A stretch of DNA of 23,436 bases, taken from positions 1 to 23,436 of the forward strand of contig CALWKJ010000007.1 in NCBI GenBank assembly GCA_944381225.1. Direction: 5' to 3'. Made by a program: the position numbers and the translations under genes. Positions 1 through 7,863 of the stretch are shown here, in pieces. The notes below the pieces were generated by a model. It was not told where the DNA came from, ran no database searches, and saw only the letters and a program-made list of their open reading frames with translations. The stretch is from an uncultured Clostridia bacterium. GTDB lineage: Bacteria; Bacillota; Clostridia; Christensenellales; UBA1242. How positions within the stretch are numbered: position 1 is the first letter of the stretch; the number at the start of each line of letters is the position of its first letter.

Positions 1-278
1 TACTACAAATGTAACAGTTTATGCGTACTATGTACAAGACCAAATTGTTGTTGAAAAATATGACATAACTTTTATGGCAGATGAACAAGTTGTTGAGACA
101 ATAAAAACTGCAGGAAACGAGTTAATAAGTTTGCCAACAGCGCCAGTAAAGCAAGGCTACACATTTAAAGGCTGGTATTTTGACAATGGAACATGGACGC
201 AAAAACTAGAAGAAAATACATATGAAAACGTAGAACTTACTACAAATGTAACAGTTTATGGGTACTATGAACAAGATG
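1..278 (+). repeat. Tandem InlB-type repeat units, 237-bp period
   Basis: The 23 bases from position 1 recur exactly from position 238, and the match continues with few changes to about 278. The 237-nt spacing equals 79 codons, one InlB B-type repeat plus linker. Only one complete period is visible; more copies probably lie upstream. Such near-identical coding repeats can change copy number by recombination. Confidence 0.7.
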
Positions 279-1735
279 TTATTTTAAGTGTTGAATATAT
301 TTTAGACGGCAATGGTGAAATAATTCAAGTAAACAATATTGAAGAAGTTACTACTTTAATTATACCAAATAAGATAAACGAAGAAACTGTTAAAAGTTTA
401 AAAAACAATTTATTTAAGGATAATACAACATTAAAGCATGTTGAATTGCCTGACACTATTACCGATTTAGGTCAAACTACATTTAAAAATTGTACGAATC
501 TAAGTTACGTTAAATTACCTTCAAACATTAAAGTTTTGTATGAATATACCTTTGAAAATTGCACTGCTTTAAAATCCATTACGCTTCCAAATACTTTAGT
601 AGAAATTAGAAGCGATTGTTTTAGGAATAGCGGGCTAGAATTAATAAATTTTCCTGATTCACTAACTGATATTTGGCAATACACATTTGCATATTGTGAA
701 AATTTATCACAGGTTAATTTAAATAAAATTGAATATATTGGGGATATGTCATTTCAACATCGCACAAATTTAATGTCTATAGAAATTCCTGCAACATTAA
801 AAGATTTTGGGCAAAATGTTTTTAGTGATTGTTCTTCACTTGAAAATATTGTATTACCAGATGTTAAATTAGATTTATATTATTCTTCGTTTTACAATAC
901 AAAATACTTTAACACAGAAAGCAACTGGGAAAATGAAGTTTTATACATTGGTAAACATTTAATAACTGTAAGTAGAGATTTTAATGCAACTTCTTACACT
1001 GTTAAAGACGGAACTATTGACATTGCCGAATGTGCATTTTGTATTGCTACAACCAAAACTTTAAAGAGCATAAATATTCCAGATAGCGTGGTTTACATTG
1101 GCAGTAAAGCATTTGAATACATGTCAACGCTAAACACTGCGAATTTATCTCAAAATTTAATAGGTATTGGGAAAAAAGCTTTTTTTGGCACTGCGATTTT
1201 AGATTCTTCAAGTTCTTATTGGGAAGGAAATTATCTATATTTGGACAATTATCTTATTACTATGAAAGCAACAAATATCAATGCGATAACAATTAAAGAA
1301 GGAACAATTGGCATTGCAGATGGTGAACTTCTTAGTTCAACATACGCTTCGGCTGTTACATCAATTTCTTTGCCAAATTCTTTAAAATTTATAGGTTTGC
1401 AAAATTTTCAATATATGACACTAGAAAGTATAATTTTGCCAAAAAATTTGCAAATTATTGGAGAAAAAGCGTTTTACTATTGCAGAAGTTTAACAAACGT
1501 TGACACATTTAATTGTACAAATTTAACAAAAATATGTTATAGTGCATTTGCAGGTTGTAACATTACAGAGTTTACTATTCCGCAAACTGTAATTTTTGTT
1601 GAGGGATATATTTTTAATTTCAATAAAAATATAATTGTAAATTGTCAAATTTCTGAAAAACCAGCAACTTGGGATGATTTATGGTGTAAAGTAAATGGTG
1701 GTGGCACAATTCAAATAAATTGGGGAATTAATTAA
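1..1735 (+). CDS. Secreted InlB-repeat / BspA-type leucine-rich-repeat surface protein (3' part; 5' end outside window)
   Basis: The frame is open from the first bases (codons start at position 2), so the ATG at 74 is internal and the true start lies upstream; 577 residues are visible. The N-terminal visible part carries Listeria-Bacteroides (InlB B / Flg_new) repeats, shown by the GYTFKGWYFDNG core and by TTNVTVYGYYEQD, which repeats TNVTVYAYYVQD 79 codons earlier; the DNA is also nearly identical there (positions 1 and 238). The rest is a series of BspA-type LRRs (LRR_5), for example LKSITLPNTLVEI and LTNVDTFNCTNLTKI, in blocks of about 22-24 residues interrupted by non-LRR segments such as NWENEVLYIGKHLI. 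It ends in a WDDLWCKVNGGGTIQINWG-type tail typical of BspA-like proteins, with no LPXTG or transmembrane anchor. The family acts as extracellular adhesins or binding proteins; the ligand here is unknown. A terminator follows directly. Confidence 0.85.
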   Translation, partial: TTNVTVYAYYVQDQIVVEKYDITFMADEQVVETIKTAGNELISLPTAPVKQGYTFKGWYFDNGTWTQKLEENTYENVELTTNVTVYGYYEQDVILSVEYILDGNGEIIQVNNIEEVTTLIIPNKINEETVKSLKNNLFKDNTTLKHVELPDTITDLGQTTFKNCTNLSYVKLPSNIKVLYEYTFENCTALKSITLPNTLVEIRSDCFRNSGLELINFPDSLTDIWQYTFAYCENLSQVNLNKIEYIGDMSFQHRTNLMSIEIPATLKDFGQNVFSDCSSLENIVLPDVKLDLYYSSFYNTKYFNTESNWENEVLYIGKHLITVSRDFNATSYTVKDGTIDIAECAFCIATTKTLKSINIPDSVVYIGSKAFEYMSTLNTANLSQNLIGIGKKAFFGTAILDSSSSYWEGNYLYLDNYLITMKATNINAITIKEGTIGIADGELLSSTYASAVTSISLPNSLKFIGLQNFQYMTLESIILPKNLQIIGEKAFYYCRSLTNVDTFNCTNLTKICYSAFAGCNITEFTIPQTVIFVEGYIFNFNKNIIVNCQISEKPATWDDLWCKVNGGGTIQINWGIN

Positions 1736-1768
1736 AAATATTAGGAAAAATCCTAATATTTTTTTATT
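1734..1768 (+). terminator. Intrinsic terminator after the LRR protein
   Basis: A perfect 13-bp stem (1734-1746 with 1751-1763) closes an AAAA loop and runs into a T-rich tract. The stem begins inside the stop codon of the LRR gene. GC content of the stem is low, as elsewhere in this genome. Confidence 0.75.
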
Positions 1769-1835
1769 TTTAATTTTTCATTTGAATTGCTAATTTGCGT
1801 TAAAAATAAATATATTTAAATCATAAAATTATTTG

Positions 1836-1864
1836 TTGACTATAAAGCATTATAATGCTATTCT
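1836..1864 (+). promoter_or_regulatory. Predicted promoter of the sepF-lspA-rluD operon, with a palindrome in the spacer
   Basis: TTGACT (1836-1841) and TATTCT (1859-1864) are 17 bp apart. A perfect 14-bp palindrome, AGCATTATAATGCT (1846-1859), fills most of the spacer and touches the -10 box. It contains TATAAT (1851-1856), which could be an alternative -10. The palindrome is a candidate operator. Called by eye. Confidence 0.5.
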
Positions 1865-1895
1865 TTAAAAAGAAAATTTTACAATGGAGAAAATT

Positions 1896-2252
1896 ATGGG
1901 ATTTTTAAATGGATTATTAAAAGGGCTCGGTTTTGAAGTTGAAAAAAAAGAAAAACCACATATTAAAGAAGAAAAAGAAAGCAAAGCTTATAAAAACGCT
2001 GGGCTTGAAATAGATTTAAGCACAATAAAATCTCAGCCACAGATATTTGCTCCAAACACCGAACAAGATGTTCAAAATTTAGTTGACATATTGAAAACAG
2101 GTGAAGCTATTACAATAGATTTAAAAAATTTTAGTGATAGTGAATATATTCGGTCATTGGATTTCTTGTCAGGAGCCATTTATACATTAAATGGCAAAAT
2201 AAAAAAAGTAAGTGAAAAAACATTTTTCTTTTGTCCAAATATAAAAAGGTGA
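1896..2252 (+). CDS. sepF: Cell division protein SepF
   Basis: SepF binds FtsZ and anchors and bundles it at the division septum, overlapping in function with FtsA in Gram-positives. The protein (118 aa) has an N-terminal amphipathic stretch, MGFLNGLLKGLGFE, matching the SepF membrane-targeting helix, a charged linker (about residues 15-45), and the conserved C-terminal domain: EQDVQNLVDILKTGEAITID then FLSGAIYTLNGKIKKVSEKTF. I chose the ATG at 1896 rather than the in-frame ATG at 1884, because GGAG at 1886-1889 lies 6 nt before 1896 and the upstream ATG has no SD and would extend the membrane helix. The stop lies within the lspA ribosome binding site. It is shorter than the typical 140-150 aa because the linker is short. 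Confidence 0.88.
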   Translation: MGFLNGLLKGLGFEVEKKEKPHIKEEKESKAYKNAGLEIDLSTIKSQPQIFAPNTEQDVQNLVDILKTGEAITIDLKNFSDSEYIRSLDFLSGAIYTLNGKIKKVSEKTFFFCPNIKR

Positions 2253-2264
2253 TATATTAATAGT

Positions 2265-2762
2265 ATGAAATTTTTTGAAAAACCTAAAATATATAAATTT
2301 AGATATGGTATATTAACGGCTAGCGTTTCGTTTGTTGTTTTGTTTTGGGACCAAATTTTAAAATTAATTACAGACGGTTTTGAAATAACAGTAATTAATG
2401 GATTTTTTTGGATATCTTCAACACATAACACAGGTGCTGCTTATGGTATTTTTTCGGGACAGACGATAATGCTTATTACAGTTTCAACTATAATGATTTT
2501 AATTTTGCTGGTGTATAATTATTTTAAAAGTTCAAAATCAATATTTTATTGTATATCTTTAGGTCTGATACTAGGTGGGGCAATTGGAAATTTATTAGAT
2601 AGAATTTTTTTGGGTTATGTTAGAGATTTTATTAAGTTTAGTTTTTTCAATTTTAATTTTAATATTGCAGATGCATGTTTAACCATTGGTGTTGTTTTAT
2701 TTATAGTGTACTTAATCTTTTTTGATAATGTGTTTAAATCAAAAAAAACAAAAGGTGAATAA
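2265..2762 (+). CDS. lspA: Lipoprotein signal peptidase (signal peptidase II)
   Basis: This integral membrane aspartyl protease (family A8) removes signal peptides from diacylglyceryl-prolipoproteins; the HtrA-like protein at 9180 may be one of its substrates. The 165-aa protein has four predicted membrane segments and the family motifs: WDQILKL (about 28-34), STHNTGAAYGIF (52-63), GNLLDR (108-113) and FNIADACLTIG (132-142). The probable catalytic Asp pair is D121 (in VRDFIKF) and D136 (in NIADA). An AAGGTGAT ribosome binding site overlaps the sepF stop, about 12 nt before the ATG, a slightly long spacing. The stop codon abuts the next ATG with no intervening base, so the two are probably translationally coupled. 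Confidence 0.93.
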   Translation: MKFFEKPKIYKFRYGILTASVSFVVLFWDQILKLITDGFEITVINGFFWISSTHNTGAAYGIFSGQTIMLITVSTIMILILLVYNYFKSSKSIFYCISLGLILGGAIGNLLDRIFLGYVRDFIKFSFFNFNFNIADACLTIGVVLFIVYLIFFDNVFKSKKTKGE

Positions 2763-3683
2763 ATGGAAAAGCAACAAATAACAGTAAACAAAAATGGAGA
2801 AGGTCAGAGATTGGATGTTTTTTTGTCGTCTATTTTTAATGAATCTACCCGCTCTCATCTTAATAACATGATAAAAAATGGATATGTTTTATTAAATGAT
2901 AAACTTGTTAAAAGTGGAATTAAGTTAAAAATTGGAGATGTTATTTCTGTTTCAAATTATGAAACTAAAAAGTTAGATTTATCTCCTGAAGACATTGATA
3001 TTGACATAGTTTATGAAGATGACGATTTGGCTGTAGTAAATAAGCCTCAAGGAATGGTCGTTCATCCAGCGAATGGCAACGAAAATAACACTCTTGTAAA
3101 CGCACTATTGTTTAGGTTAAAACATTTAAGTTCAATAAATGGTGTTATTAGGCCAGGTATAGTTCACAGAATAGACAAAAATACATCTGGCTTGTTATTG
3201 ATAGCAAAAAATGACAAATTTCATGTTGAATTGTCTAAACAAATACAGAACAAAACTTGCCACAGGAACTATATTGCTTTGTGTAATGGCAATTTTAAAG
3301 ATGATAGTGGAACAATTATTACAAACATAGCAAGAAGTAAAAAAGATAGAAAGCAAATGGCAGTGTGTAGTGACAGTGAAGGCAAGAAGGCAATCACGCA
3401 TTATAATGTAATAAAAAGATACGGAGATTACACTTTGGTTGAATTTTCTTTGGAAACAGGAAGAACTCATCAAATAAGAGTACATGCAAAACATATTGGT
3501 CACTGCATAGTTGGCGATGATGTTTATGGAACAAAAAATAAATTTAAATTAAATGGACAGCTCTTGCATGCATATAAAATTGAATTCAAACATCCAACAA
3601 CTAATAAAAACATGACATTTACTTGTCCGTTGCCAGAATATTTTCAAAAAGTTTTAAATAAGTTAAATAACAATAAAAAATAG
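2763..3683 (+). CDS. RluA/RluD-family large-subunit pseudouridine synthase
   Basis: The enzyme isomerises specific uridines, most often in 23S rRNA, to pseudouridine. The 306-aa protein has an N-terminal S4 RNA-binding domain (about 14-65, QRLDVFLSSIF ... GYVLLNDKLVKSGIKLKIGD) and an RluA-type catalytic domain from about 80. The signature HRIDKNTSG (135-143) holds the catalytic Asp138; NKPQGMVVHP (93-102) and ETGRTHQIRVH are also family motifs. The lspA-rluD order is common in low-GC Gram-positives (B. subtilis lspA-ylyB), supporting a YlyB/RluD-type role; the exact target uridine cannot be read from sequence. AGGTGA just before the ATG, inside lspA, serves as ribosome binding site. Confidence 0.88.
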   Translation: MEKQQITVNKNGEGQRLDVFLSSIFNESTRSHLNNMIKNGYVLLNDKLVKSGIKLKIGDVISVSNYETKKLDLSPEDIDIDIVYEDDDLAVVNKPQGMVVHPANGNENNTLVNALLFRLKHLSSINGVIRPGIVHRIDKNTSGLLLIAKNDKFHVELSKQIQNKTCHRNYIALCNGNFKDDSGTIITNIARSKKDRKQMAVCSDSEGKKAITHYNVIKRYGDYTLVEFSLETGRTHQIRVHAKHIGHCIVGDDVYGTKNKFKLNGQLLHAYKIEFKHPTTNKNMTFTCPLPEYFQKVLNKLNNNKK

Positions 3684-3712
3684 TTGCAAATATTGACCTT
3701 TTGAAATATAAT
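3684..3712 (+). promoter_or_regulatory. Predicted promoter of the small membrane protein gene
   Basis: TTGCAA (3684-3689) and a consensus TATAAT (3707-3712) are spaced by exactly 17 bp, starting immediately after the rluD-like stop codon. A separate TTGACC at 3693 has no fitting -10. Confidence 0.55.
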
Positions 3713-3735
3713 ATAAAACGTAAAAGGAGATAAAA

Positions 3736-3993
3736 ATGAAAAAATTTATGAATATGCTAGCATTCATAGGTTTGTGCTTGGTTGCTTTGGCACTTTTGCT
3801 TGCAAAATTATTGGCAGTTTTTGATGTAAGTGCTTCAGCAGTATCTGCAATTCAAATGGTAGGAGAATGCATCGCGTACATAGTGACAATGGTTTACGCT
3901 TTTTATTTTGTAAAAAACAAAAGAAAAGTTTGGTGGTGGGTTGCGTATTGTGTATCTGCTGTCGTAGTTGTTCTTTTAATTATTTTAAGATGA
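3736..3993 (+). CDS. Small hypothetical three-helix membrane protein
   Basis: I do not recognise a family. The 85-aa protein is almost wholly hydrophobic, with likely membrane helices at about 7-28, 36-58 and 65-84, separated by a small polar loop VKNKRKVWWW (about 59-68) that should face the cytoplasm by the positive-inside rule. It has a good ribosome binding site (AAAGGAG, about 3723-3729), its own promoter and its own strong terminator, so it is a monocistronic, probably well expressed gene. It ends in TGA. No catalytic motif is visible. Its position between the lspA and tig operons gives no functional clue. Confidence 0.7.
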   Translation: MKKFMNMLAFIGLCLVALALLLAKLLAVFDVSASAVSAIQMVGECIAYIVTMVYAFYFVKNKRKVWWWVAYCVSAVVVVLLIILR

Positions 3994-4011
3994 GTAATTA
4001 AAATTTAAAAG

Positions 4012-4046
4012 CGCTGTAAAATTTATTGTTTTACAGCGTTTTTTTT
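4012..4046 (+). terminator. Intrinsic terminator after the small membrane protein
   Basis: CGCTGTAAAA (4012-4021) pairs perfectly with TTTTACAGCG (4029-4038) around a 7-nt loop, followed by eight T residues (4039-4046). Confidence 0.85.
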
Positions 4047-4177
4047 GTAAAGTATCATTTAAAACAAATTTTGACAAAAAACAACTGTTTTGAATTTTTT
4101 ATTTTAGACATATATTAATAGGTGATAATTTATTATAATTTTTGATAAATAAATACACGAGCTTTTTAAAAAATAGT

Positions 4178-4205
4178 TTGAAAATTTATTTATCTATGAT
4201 ATAAT
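4178..4205 (+). promoter_or_regulatory. Predicted promoter of the tig-clpP-clpX operon
   Basis: TTGAAA (4178-4183) and TATAAT (4200-4205) are 16 bp apart, giving a leader of about 26 nt before the tig ATG. No CIRCE element (TTAGCACTC inverted repeat) and no CtsR-type heptad repeat was found in 4047-4237, so control by HrcA or CtsR is not supported. Confidence 0.6.
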
Positions 4206-4237
4206 TAATCGTTTTTTTAAAAAGGAGAAATTTTATA

Positions 4238-5518
4238 ATGTACACAGCAAAAAAATCAAATGATGGTAAATACGAAATTACTATTAGTGTTTCAAAACAA
4301 GAATGGGAAGAATATGTTAACCATGCTTATGAGGAAAACAAAAATAAATTTAATATTGAAGGTTTTAGAAAAGGCAAAGCTCCTAGAGCAATTATTGAAA
4401 AAAATTACGGTTCAACTGTTTTTTACGATGATGCTTTAAATCATTTATTTTCTCATGAATATTCAAATGCTTTGATGAATGAAAAAGATTTGGATCCAGT
4501 TGATAATCCAGAAATTAGAATAGATAAATTTGATGAAAATGGAGTAGTGCTTGTTGCGACAGTGCAAAACATGCCAGAAGTTAAATTGGGAGAGTATAAG
4601 GGACTTACAATTAAAAAGGCACAAGGCGAAGTTACGCAAGAACAAATTGAAAAAGAGTTGAATCAAGCTAGAGAGAGACAGGCTCGCTATGTAGAAGTAA
4701 ACAGAGAGGCAAAAGATGGCGACTATGCTGTTATTGATTTTGTTGGATATGTTGATGGCAAAGAGTTTGAAGGTGGCAAAGCAGACAATTATCGTTTAAA
4801 ATTGGGGTCAAAAACCTTTATAGATGGCTTTGAAGAGCAAGTTGTTGGAATGAAACAAGGTGAACAAAAAGATGTAAATGTAACATTTCCAAAAGAGTAT
4901 TTTAGCGAACAATTAAAGGGCAAAAATGCAACATTTAAAGTAACATTAAATAAAGTGGAAGAAAAACAGCTTCCTAGTTTAGACGATGAGTTTGCTTCAA
5001 ATGTATCTGAATTTGAAACCCTTGAAGATTACAAAAAAGACATTAAAAAACATTTGGAAGAAAATTTGCAGGCTAAATTAAAAAGAGAAGATGACAATAA
5101 TTTAATAGAAACAATAGTCAAGTCTAGCGAAGTAGAAATTCCTGCTGTTATGATTGAAAAACAATTAGACATGTTTGTAGACGATTTTAAAATGCGTTTA
5201 AGCTATCAAGGCTATAAACTCGAAGATTATTTAACTCAAACAAACATGACAATGGAACAACTAAGGGATGAAAGGCGCGAACAGGCAAAAGAAGTTGTAA
5301 AAACAAGGTTAGTGCTAGAGGCTATTGTAAAAAAAGAAAATTTGACTGTTACCGAAGAAGAATTGGACGCAAAATTAAAAGAAGTAGCAGAAAAATACAA
5401 TAAAACTTTGGAAGAATACAAGGAGAGTTTGGGAGATAAAAACATAGCTTATTATCAAAACGATATCCTTATGAGCAAGCTTTTAACATTGTTAACACAA
5501 AATAACACATTGGCATAA
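4238..5518 (+). CDS. tig: Trigger factor, ribosome-associated chaperone and peptidyl-prolyl isomerase
   Basis: Trigger factor binds ribosomal protein L23 at the exit tunnel and shields nascent chains; rplW itself lies at 19168 in this window. The 426-aa length is normal. The ribosome-binding domain (about 1-115) contains the signature GFRKGKAP (42-49). An FKBP-type PPIase domain follows (about 160-242, GDYAVIDFVGYVDGKEFEGG, then FIDGFEEQVVGMKQGE), then the helical C-terminal chaperone arms (243-426), rich in Lys and Glu. An AAAGGAG site lies about 9 nt before the ATG. It is the first gene of a tig-clpP-clpX operon, the usual arrangement in many bacteria, linking folding with ClpXP degradation. 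Confidence 0.96.
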   Translation: MYTAKKSNDGKYEITISVSKQEWEEYVNHAYEENKNKFNIEGFRKGKAPRAIIEKNYGSTVFYDDALNHLFSHEYSNALMNEKDLDPVDNPEIRIDKFDENGVVLVATVQNMPEVKLGEYKGLTIKKAQGEVTQEQIEKELNQARERQARYVEVNREAKDGDYAVIDFVGYVDGKEFEGGKADNYRLKLGSKTFIDGFEEQVVGMKQGEQKDVNVTFPKEYFSEQLKGKNATFKVTLNKVEEKQLPSLDDEFASNVSEFETLEDYKKDIKKHLEENLQAKLKREDDNNLIETIVKSSEVEIPAVMIEKQLDMFVDDFKMRLSYQGYKLEDYLTQTNMTMEQLRDERREQAKEVVKTRLVLEAIVKKENLTVTEEELDAKLKEVAEKYNKTLEEYKESLGDKNIAYYQNDILMSKLLTLLTQNNTLA

Positions 5519-5544
5519 TTTTATTTTAAAAGGAGATACTTTAT

Positions 5545-6138
5545 ATGCTTATACCTATGGTGGTAGATCAAACAAGCAAAGGAGAAAGGTCATACGATAT
5601 ATATTCAAGGCTACTAGAAGACAGGATTGTTTTTATTTCAGGAGAAATAACCGATGAAATTGCTAACAGCGTTGTTGCTCAATTAATTTATTTGGAAGGA
5701 AAAAATCCTGAAAAAGATATTTCGGTTTATATAAATAGTCCTGGTGGGTCGGTAACTGCGGGAATGGCCATTTATGATACCATGAATTATATTAAGTGTG
5801 ATGTAAGTACCATCTGTGTTGGGTTGGCTGCATCTATGGGCGCTTTTTTACTTGCTAGTGGCACAAAAGGTAAGAGATTTGCTCTTCCAAACAGCGAAAT
5901 AATGATTCACCAACCACTAGGTGGAGCACAAGGTCAGGCTAGTGATATTCAAATAAGAGCAAAACAAATAATAAAGATAAAGCAAAAGATGAACAAAATT
6001 TTAAGCGAAAAGACAGGGCAACCACTTGAAAAAATTGAACAAGACACAGATAGAGATTACTATATGGAAGCAAGCGAAGCTAAAGAATACGGAATAGTTG
6101 ATAAAATTTTTGTAAAAAGAAATAAAGACGGCGAATAA
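5545..6138 (+). CDS. clpP: ATP-dependent Clp protease proteolytic subunit
   Basis: ClpP forms the tetradecameric serine-protease chamber that degrades proteins unfolded by ClpX. The 197-aa protein is of standard length. The catalytic triad is visible: Ser97 in GLAASMGAF, His122 in MIHQPLGG, and Asp171 in DTDRDYYM. The SPGGSVTAGMAIYDTM oxyanion and handle region is intact. The short N-terminus, MLIPMVVDQT, fits the processed axial-loop region. AAAGGAGAT precedes the start. It lies 26 nt after tig and 10 nt before clpX, so the three genes form one transcription unit. Confidence 0.97.
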   Translation: MLIPMVVDQTSKGERSYDIYSRLLEDRIVFISGEITDEIANSVVAQLIYLEGKNPEKDISVYINSPGGSVTAGMAIYDTMNYIKCDVSTICVGLAASMGAFLLASGTKGKRFALPNSEIMIHQPLGGAQGQASDIQIRAKQIIKIKQKMNKILSEKTGQPLEKIEQDTDRDYYMEASEAKEYGIVDKIFVKRNKDGE

Positions 6139-6148
6139 AGGAGAGAAG

Positions 6149-7432
6149 ATGAAAGATAGCGAAGAAATGGTTTGTTCTTTTTGTGGAAAATCTCAAAGAG
6201 TTGCTAAAAAACTTATTGCCAATCCAACTGGCGATTGCTATATTTGTGATGAATGCGTTGAAATTTGCAAAGATATTATTAAAGAAACTTCTGTTGTTGG
6301 GCTTGAAGAACATATAGATTTGCCAACTCCACAGCAAATAAAAGAACAATTAGACGAATACATTGTAGGGCAAGATGAAGCAAAAAAAGTTTTGTCTGTT
6401 GCAGTTTATAATCATTACAAAAGAATAAATTATAATAGCGAAGAAAAATTAAAGGCTAAAGACGGAAATTTTATAGAGTTGGATAAATCAAACATTTTAA
6501 TGGTTGGCCCAACGGGTTGTGGCAAAACACTTCTTGCCAAAACTCTTGCAAAAATTTTAAAAGTGCCTTTTGCAACTGCCGATGCAACAACTCTTACACA
6601 GGCAGGATATGTTGGTGAAGATGTTGAAAACATTTTGTTAAAATTAATCCAAAATGCTGATTATGATATAAAAAAAGCAGAAAGAGGCATCATTTATGTT
6701 GATGAGATAGACAAAATTGCAAAAAAAGGCGAAAATGTTTCAATTACCCGTGATGTTTCTGGAGAAGGTGTACAGCAAGCACTTTTAAAAATAATAGAAA
6801 GCACAATAGCTTCAGTTCCTCCACAAGGAGGAAGAAAACACCCTCAACAAGAAAATATTCAAATAGACACAACCAATATTTTATTTATTTGTGGTGGTGC
6901 TTTTGTTGGGCTTGATAAGGTTGTAGAAAGTAGAGTTAATCAAACTTCACTGGGATTTAATGCGAAAGTAGAAAAATTTGATGGGCAAACTACTAAATTG
7001 ATTAAACAACTTCAACCTCATGATTTGATAAAGTATGGACTTATTCCAGAATTTGTTGGAAGACTGCCAGTTGTTGTTGGTTTAAACGATTTAAATGAAG
7101 AAGCGCTGATGCAAATAATGACAAAACCTAAAAATGCACTAATAAAACAATATGAAAAATTATTTGATATTGAAAACATCAAACTTGAAATAAAACCAGA
7201 AGCAATAAGTGCTGTTGCAAAAAAAGCAATGGAGTTAAAAACAGGAGCTAGAGGACTTAGAACAATTATGGAAGAACACATGCTCGACTTAATGTACAAT
7301 GCTCCTAATGACACAAATATATCTAAAATTATAATAGGTGAAAAAGTTATTACTGAAAACGCAAAACCTATTGTAATTAAAAATGAAGAAATTAAAACTC
7401 AAAATGAAAATAAAAAAGTTGTTAATGAATAA
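6149..7432 (+). CDS. clpX: ATP-dependent Clp protease ATP-binding subunit ClpX
   Basis: ClpX is the hexameric AAA+ unfoldase that recognises substrates and feeds ClpP. The 427-aa protein has the N-terminal C4 zinc-binding domain (C9, C12, C33, C36: CSFCGKSQ ... YICDEC), Walker A GPTGCGKT (120-127), pore-1 loop GYVG (153-156), Walker B IIYVDE (181-186), the RKH loop (229-231, GGRKHPQQ), sensor 1 around LFICGGAF, and sensor 2 TGARGLR. The C-terminal 20 residues are a variable Lys/Glu/Asn-rich tail. AAAGGAGAG is the ribosome binding site, overlapping the clpP stop region. Transcription ends at a hairpin shared with the convergent minus-strand gene. Confidence 0.97.
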   Translation: MKDSEEMVCSFCGKSQRVAKKLIANPTGDCYICDECVEICKDIIKETSVVGLEEHIDLPTPQQIKEQLDEYIVGQDEAKKVLSVAVYNHYKRINYNSEEKLKAKDGNFIELDKSNILMVGPTGCGKTLLAKTLAKILKVPFATADATTLTQAGYVGEDVENILLKLIQNADYDIKKAERGIIYVDEIDKIAKKGENVSITRDVSGEGVQQALLKIIESTIASVPPQGGRKHPQQENIQIDTTNILFICGGAFVGLDKVVESRVNQTSLGFNAKVEKFDGQTTKLIKQLQPHDLIKYGLIPEFVGRLPVVVGLNDLNEEALMQIMTKPKNALIKQYEKLFDIENIKLEIKPEAISAVAKKAMELKTGARGLRTIMEEHMLDLMYNAPNDTNISKIIIGEKVITENAKPIVIKNEEIKTQNENKKVVNE

Positions 7433-7465
7433 AAATCTTGCATAAAAGCAAGATTTTTATTTTTT
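7431..7465. terminator. Bidirectional intrinsic terminator between clpX and the DUF1540-like gene
   Basis: AAAAATCTTGC (7431-7441) pairs perfectly with GCAAGATTTTT (7448-7458) around a 6-nt loop, with T-rich sequence after it on the plus strand and the A-tract giving a U-run when read on the minus strand. It overlaps the clpX stop and contains the first bases of the minus-strand gene's stop codon (complement of 7457-7459). Confidence 0.85.
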
Positions 7466-7774
7466 AAAATATGTTGCACATAGTGGCATATTTTTTATGC
7501 AATTTATTGTAATTCCGTTTGCTTCACAAGTTTGGTCATTTCTAAACAAACAATCTGCACTGCAATGTATACAACCCTTTTTTGACTCTCTGTGAGAGTG
7601 ATATTTTGGTGGCTGTTCTCCAAATATATGTCTTGAAGTGTCAGGTATGTTTTTTAAATTATCGTTTTTTTTGTAATTTGTGCAATTAATTTTATTCCCA
7701 ACTAAAATTTGTTTTGCCGTGCATGAAAAACCTTTATTGTAAACGCAACTGCGTTCTCTGCAAATAATGTCCAT
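7457..7774 (-). CDS. DUF1540-like cysteine-rich protein with two Cys motifs
   Basis: The 105-aa protein carries two copies of a C-x3/4-C-x7-C-x8/12-C pattern: C5, C10, C18, C31 (IICRERSCVYNKGFSCTAKQ) and C71, C75, C83, C92 (HCSADCLFRNDQTCEANGI). The layout and the 'CxxN..F.C.A..I' spacing resemble DUF1540, small Firmicutes proteins of unknown function whose cysteines probably bind a metal. A His-rich segment, PPKYHSHRES (55-64), lies between the motifs. There is no signal peptide. AGGAGA (complement of 7779-7784) lies about 5 nt before the ATG. The gene converges on clpX, and its 5' region lies back to back with the rplI promoter. Function is not known. Confidence 0.72.
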   Translation of the reverse strand: MDIICRERSCVYNKGFSCTAKQILVGNKINCTNYKKNDNLKNIPDTSRHIFGEQPPKYHSHRESKKGCIHCSADCLFRNDQTCEANGITINCIKNMPLCATYFKK

Positions 7775-7808
7775 TTTTTCTCCTAATAAAATATTTATGT
7801 CATAATTA

Positions 7809-7838
7809 TTGACTAAATTGTGTTTTTTAAACTACAAT
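7809..7838 (+). promoter_or_regulatory. Predicted promoter of the rplI-walJ-htrA operon
   Basis: TTGACT (7809-7814) and TACAAT (7833-7838) are 18 bp apart, placing the transcript start near 7845 and leaving a leader of about 83 nt before rplI. The 5' end of that leader can form a weak 7-bp helix (AAGAAGT 7847-7853 with ACTTCTT 7896-7902). Confidence 0.5.
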
Positions 7839-7863
7839 AGAACATAAAGAAGTGATAACGCTT

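Noticed and set aside
74..1735. LRR gene starting at the ATG at 74
   Set aside because: The frame is open to the window edge and codes for another InlB-type repeat end, and no SD precedes this ATG, so the gene is truncated by the window.
1884..1895. sepF start at the upstream ATG (1884)
   Set aside because: The GGAG site at 1886-1889 serves the ATG at 1896; SepF proteins start with the MGF-type amphipathic helix.
4047..4177. TTGACA at 4071 as a second tig promoter
   Set aside because: No -10 box at 16-18 bp; only T-rich sequence follows.
4047..4237. CIRCE or CtsR heat-shock operator before tig-clpP-clpX
   Set aside because: Neither the CIRCE inverted repeat nor a CtsR-type direct repeat is present.
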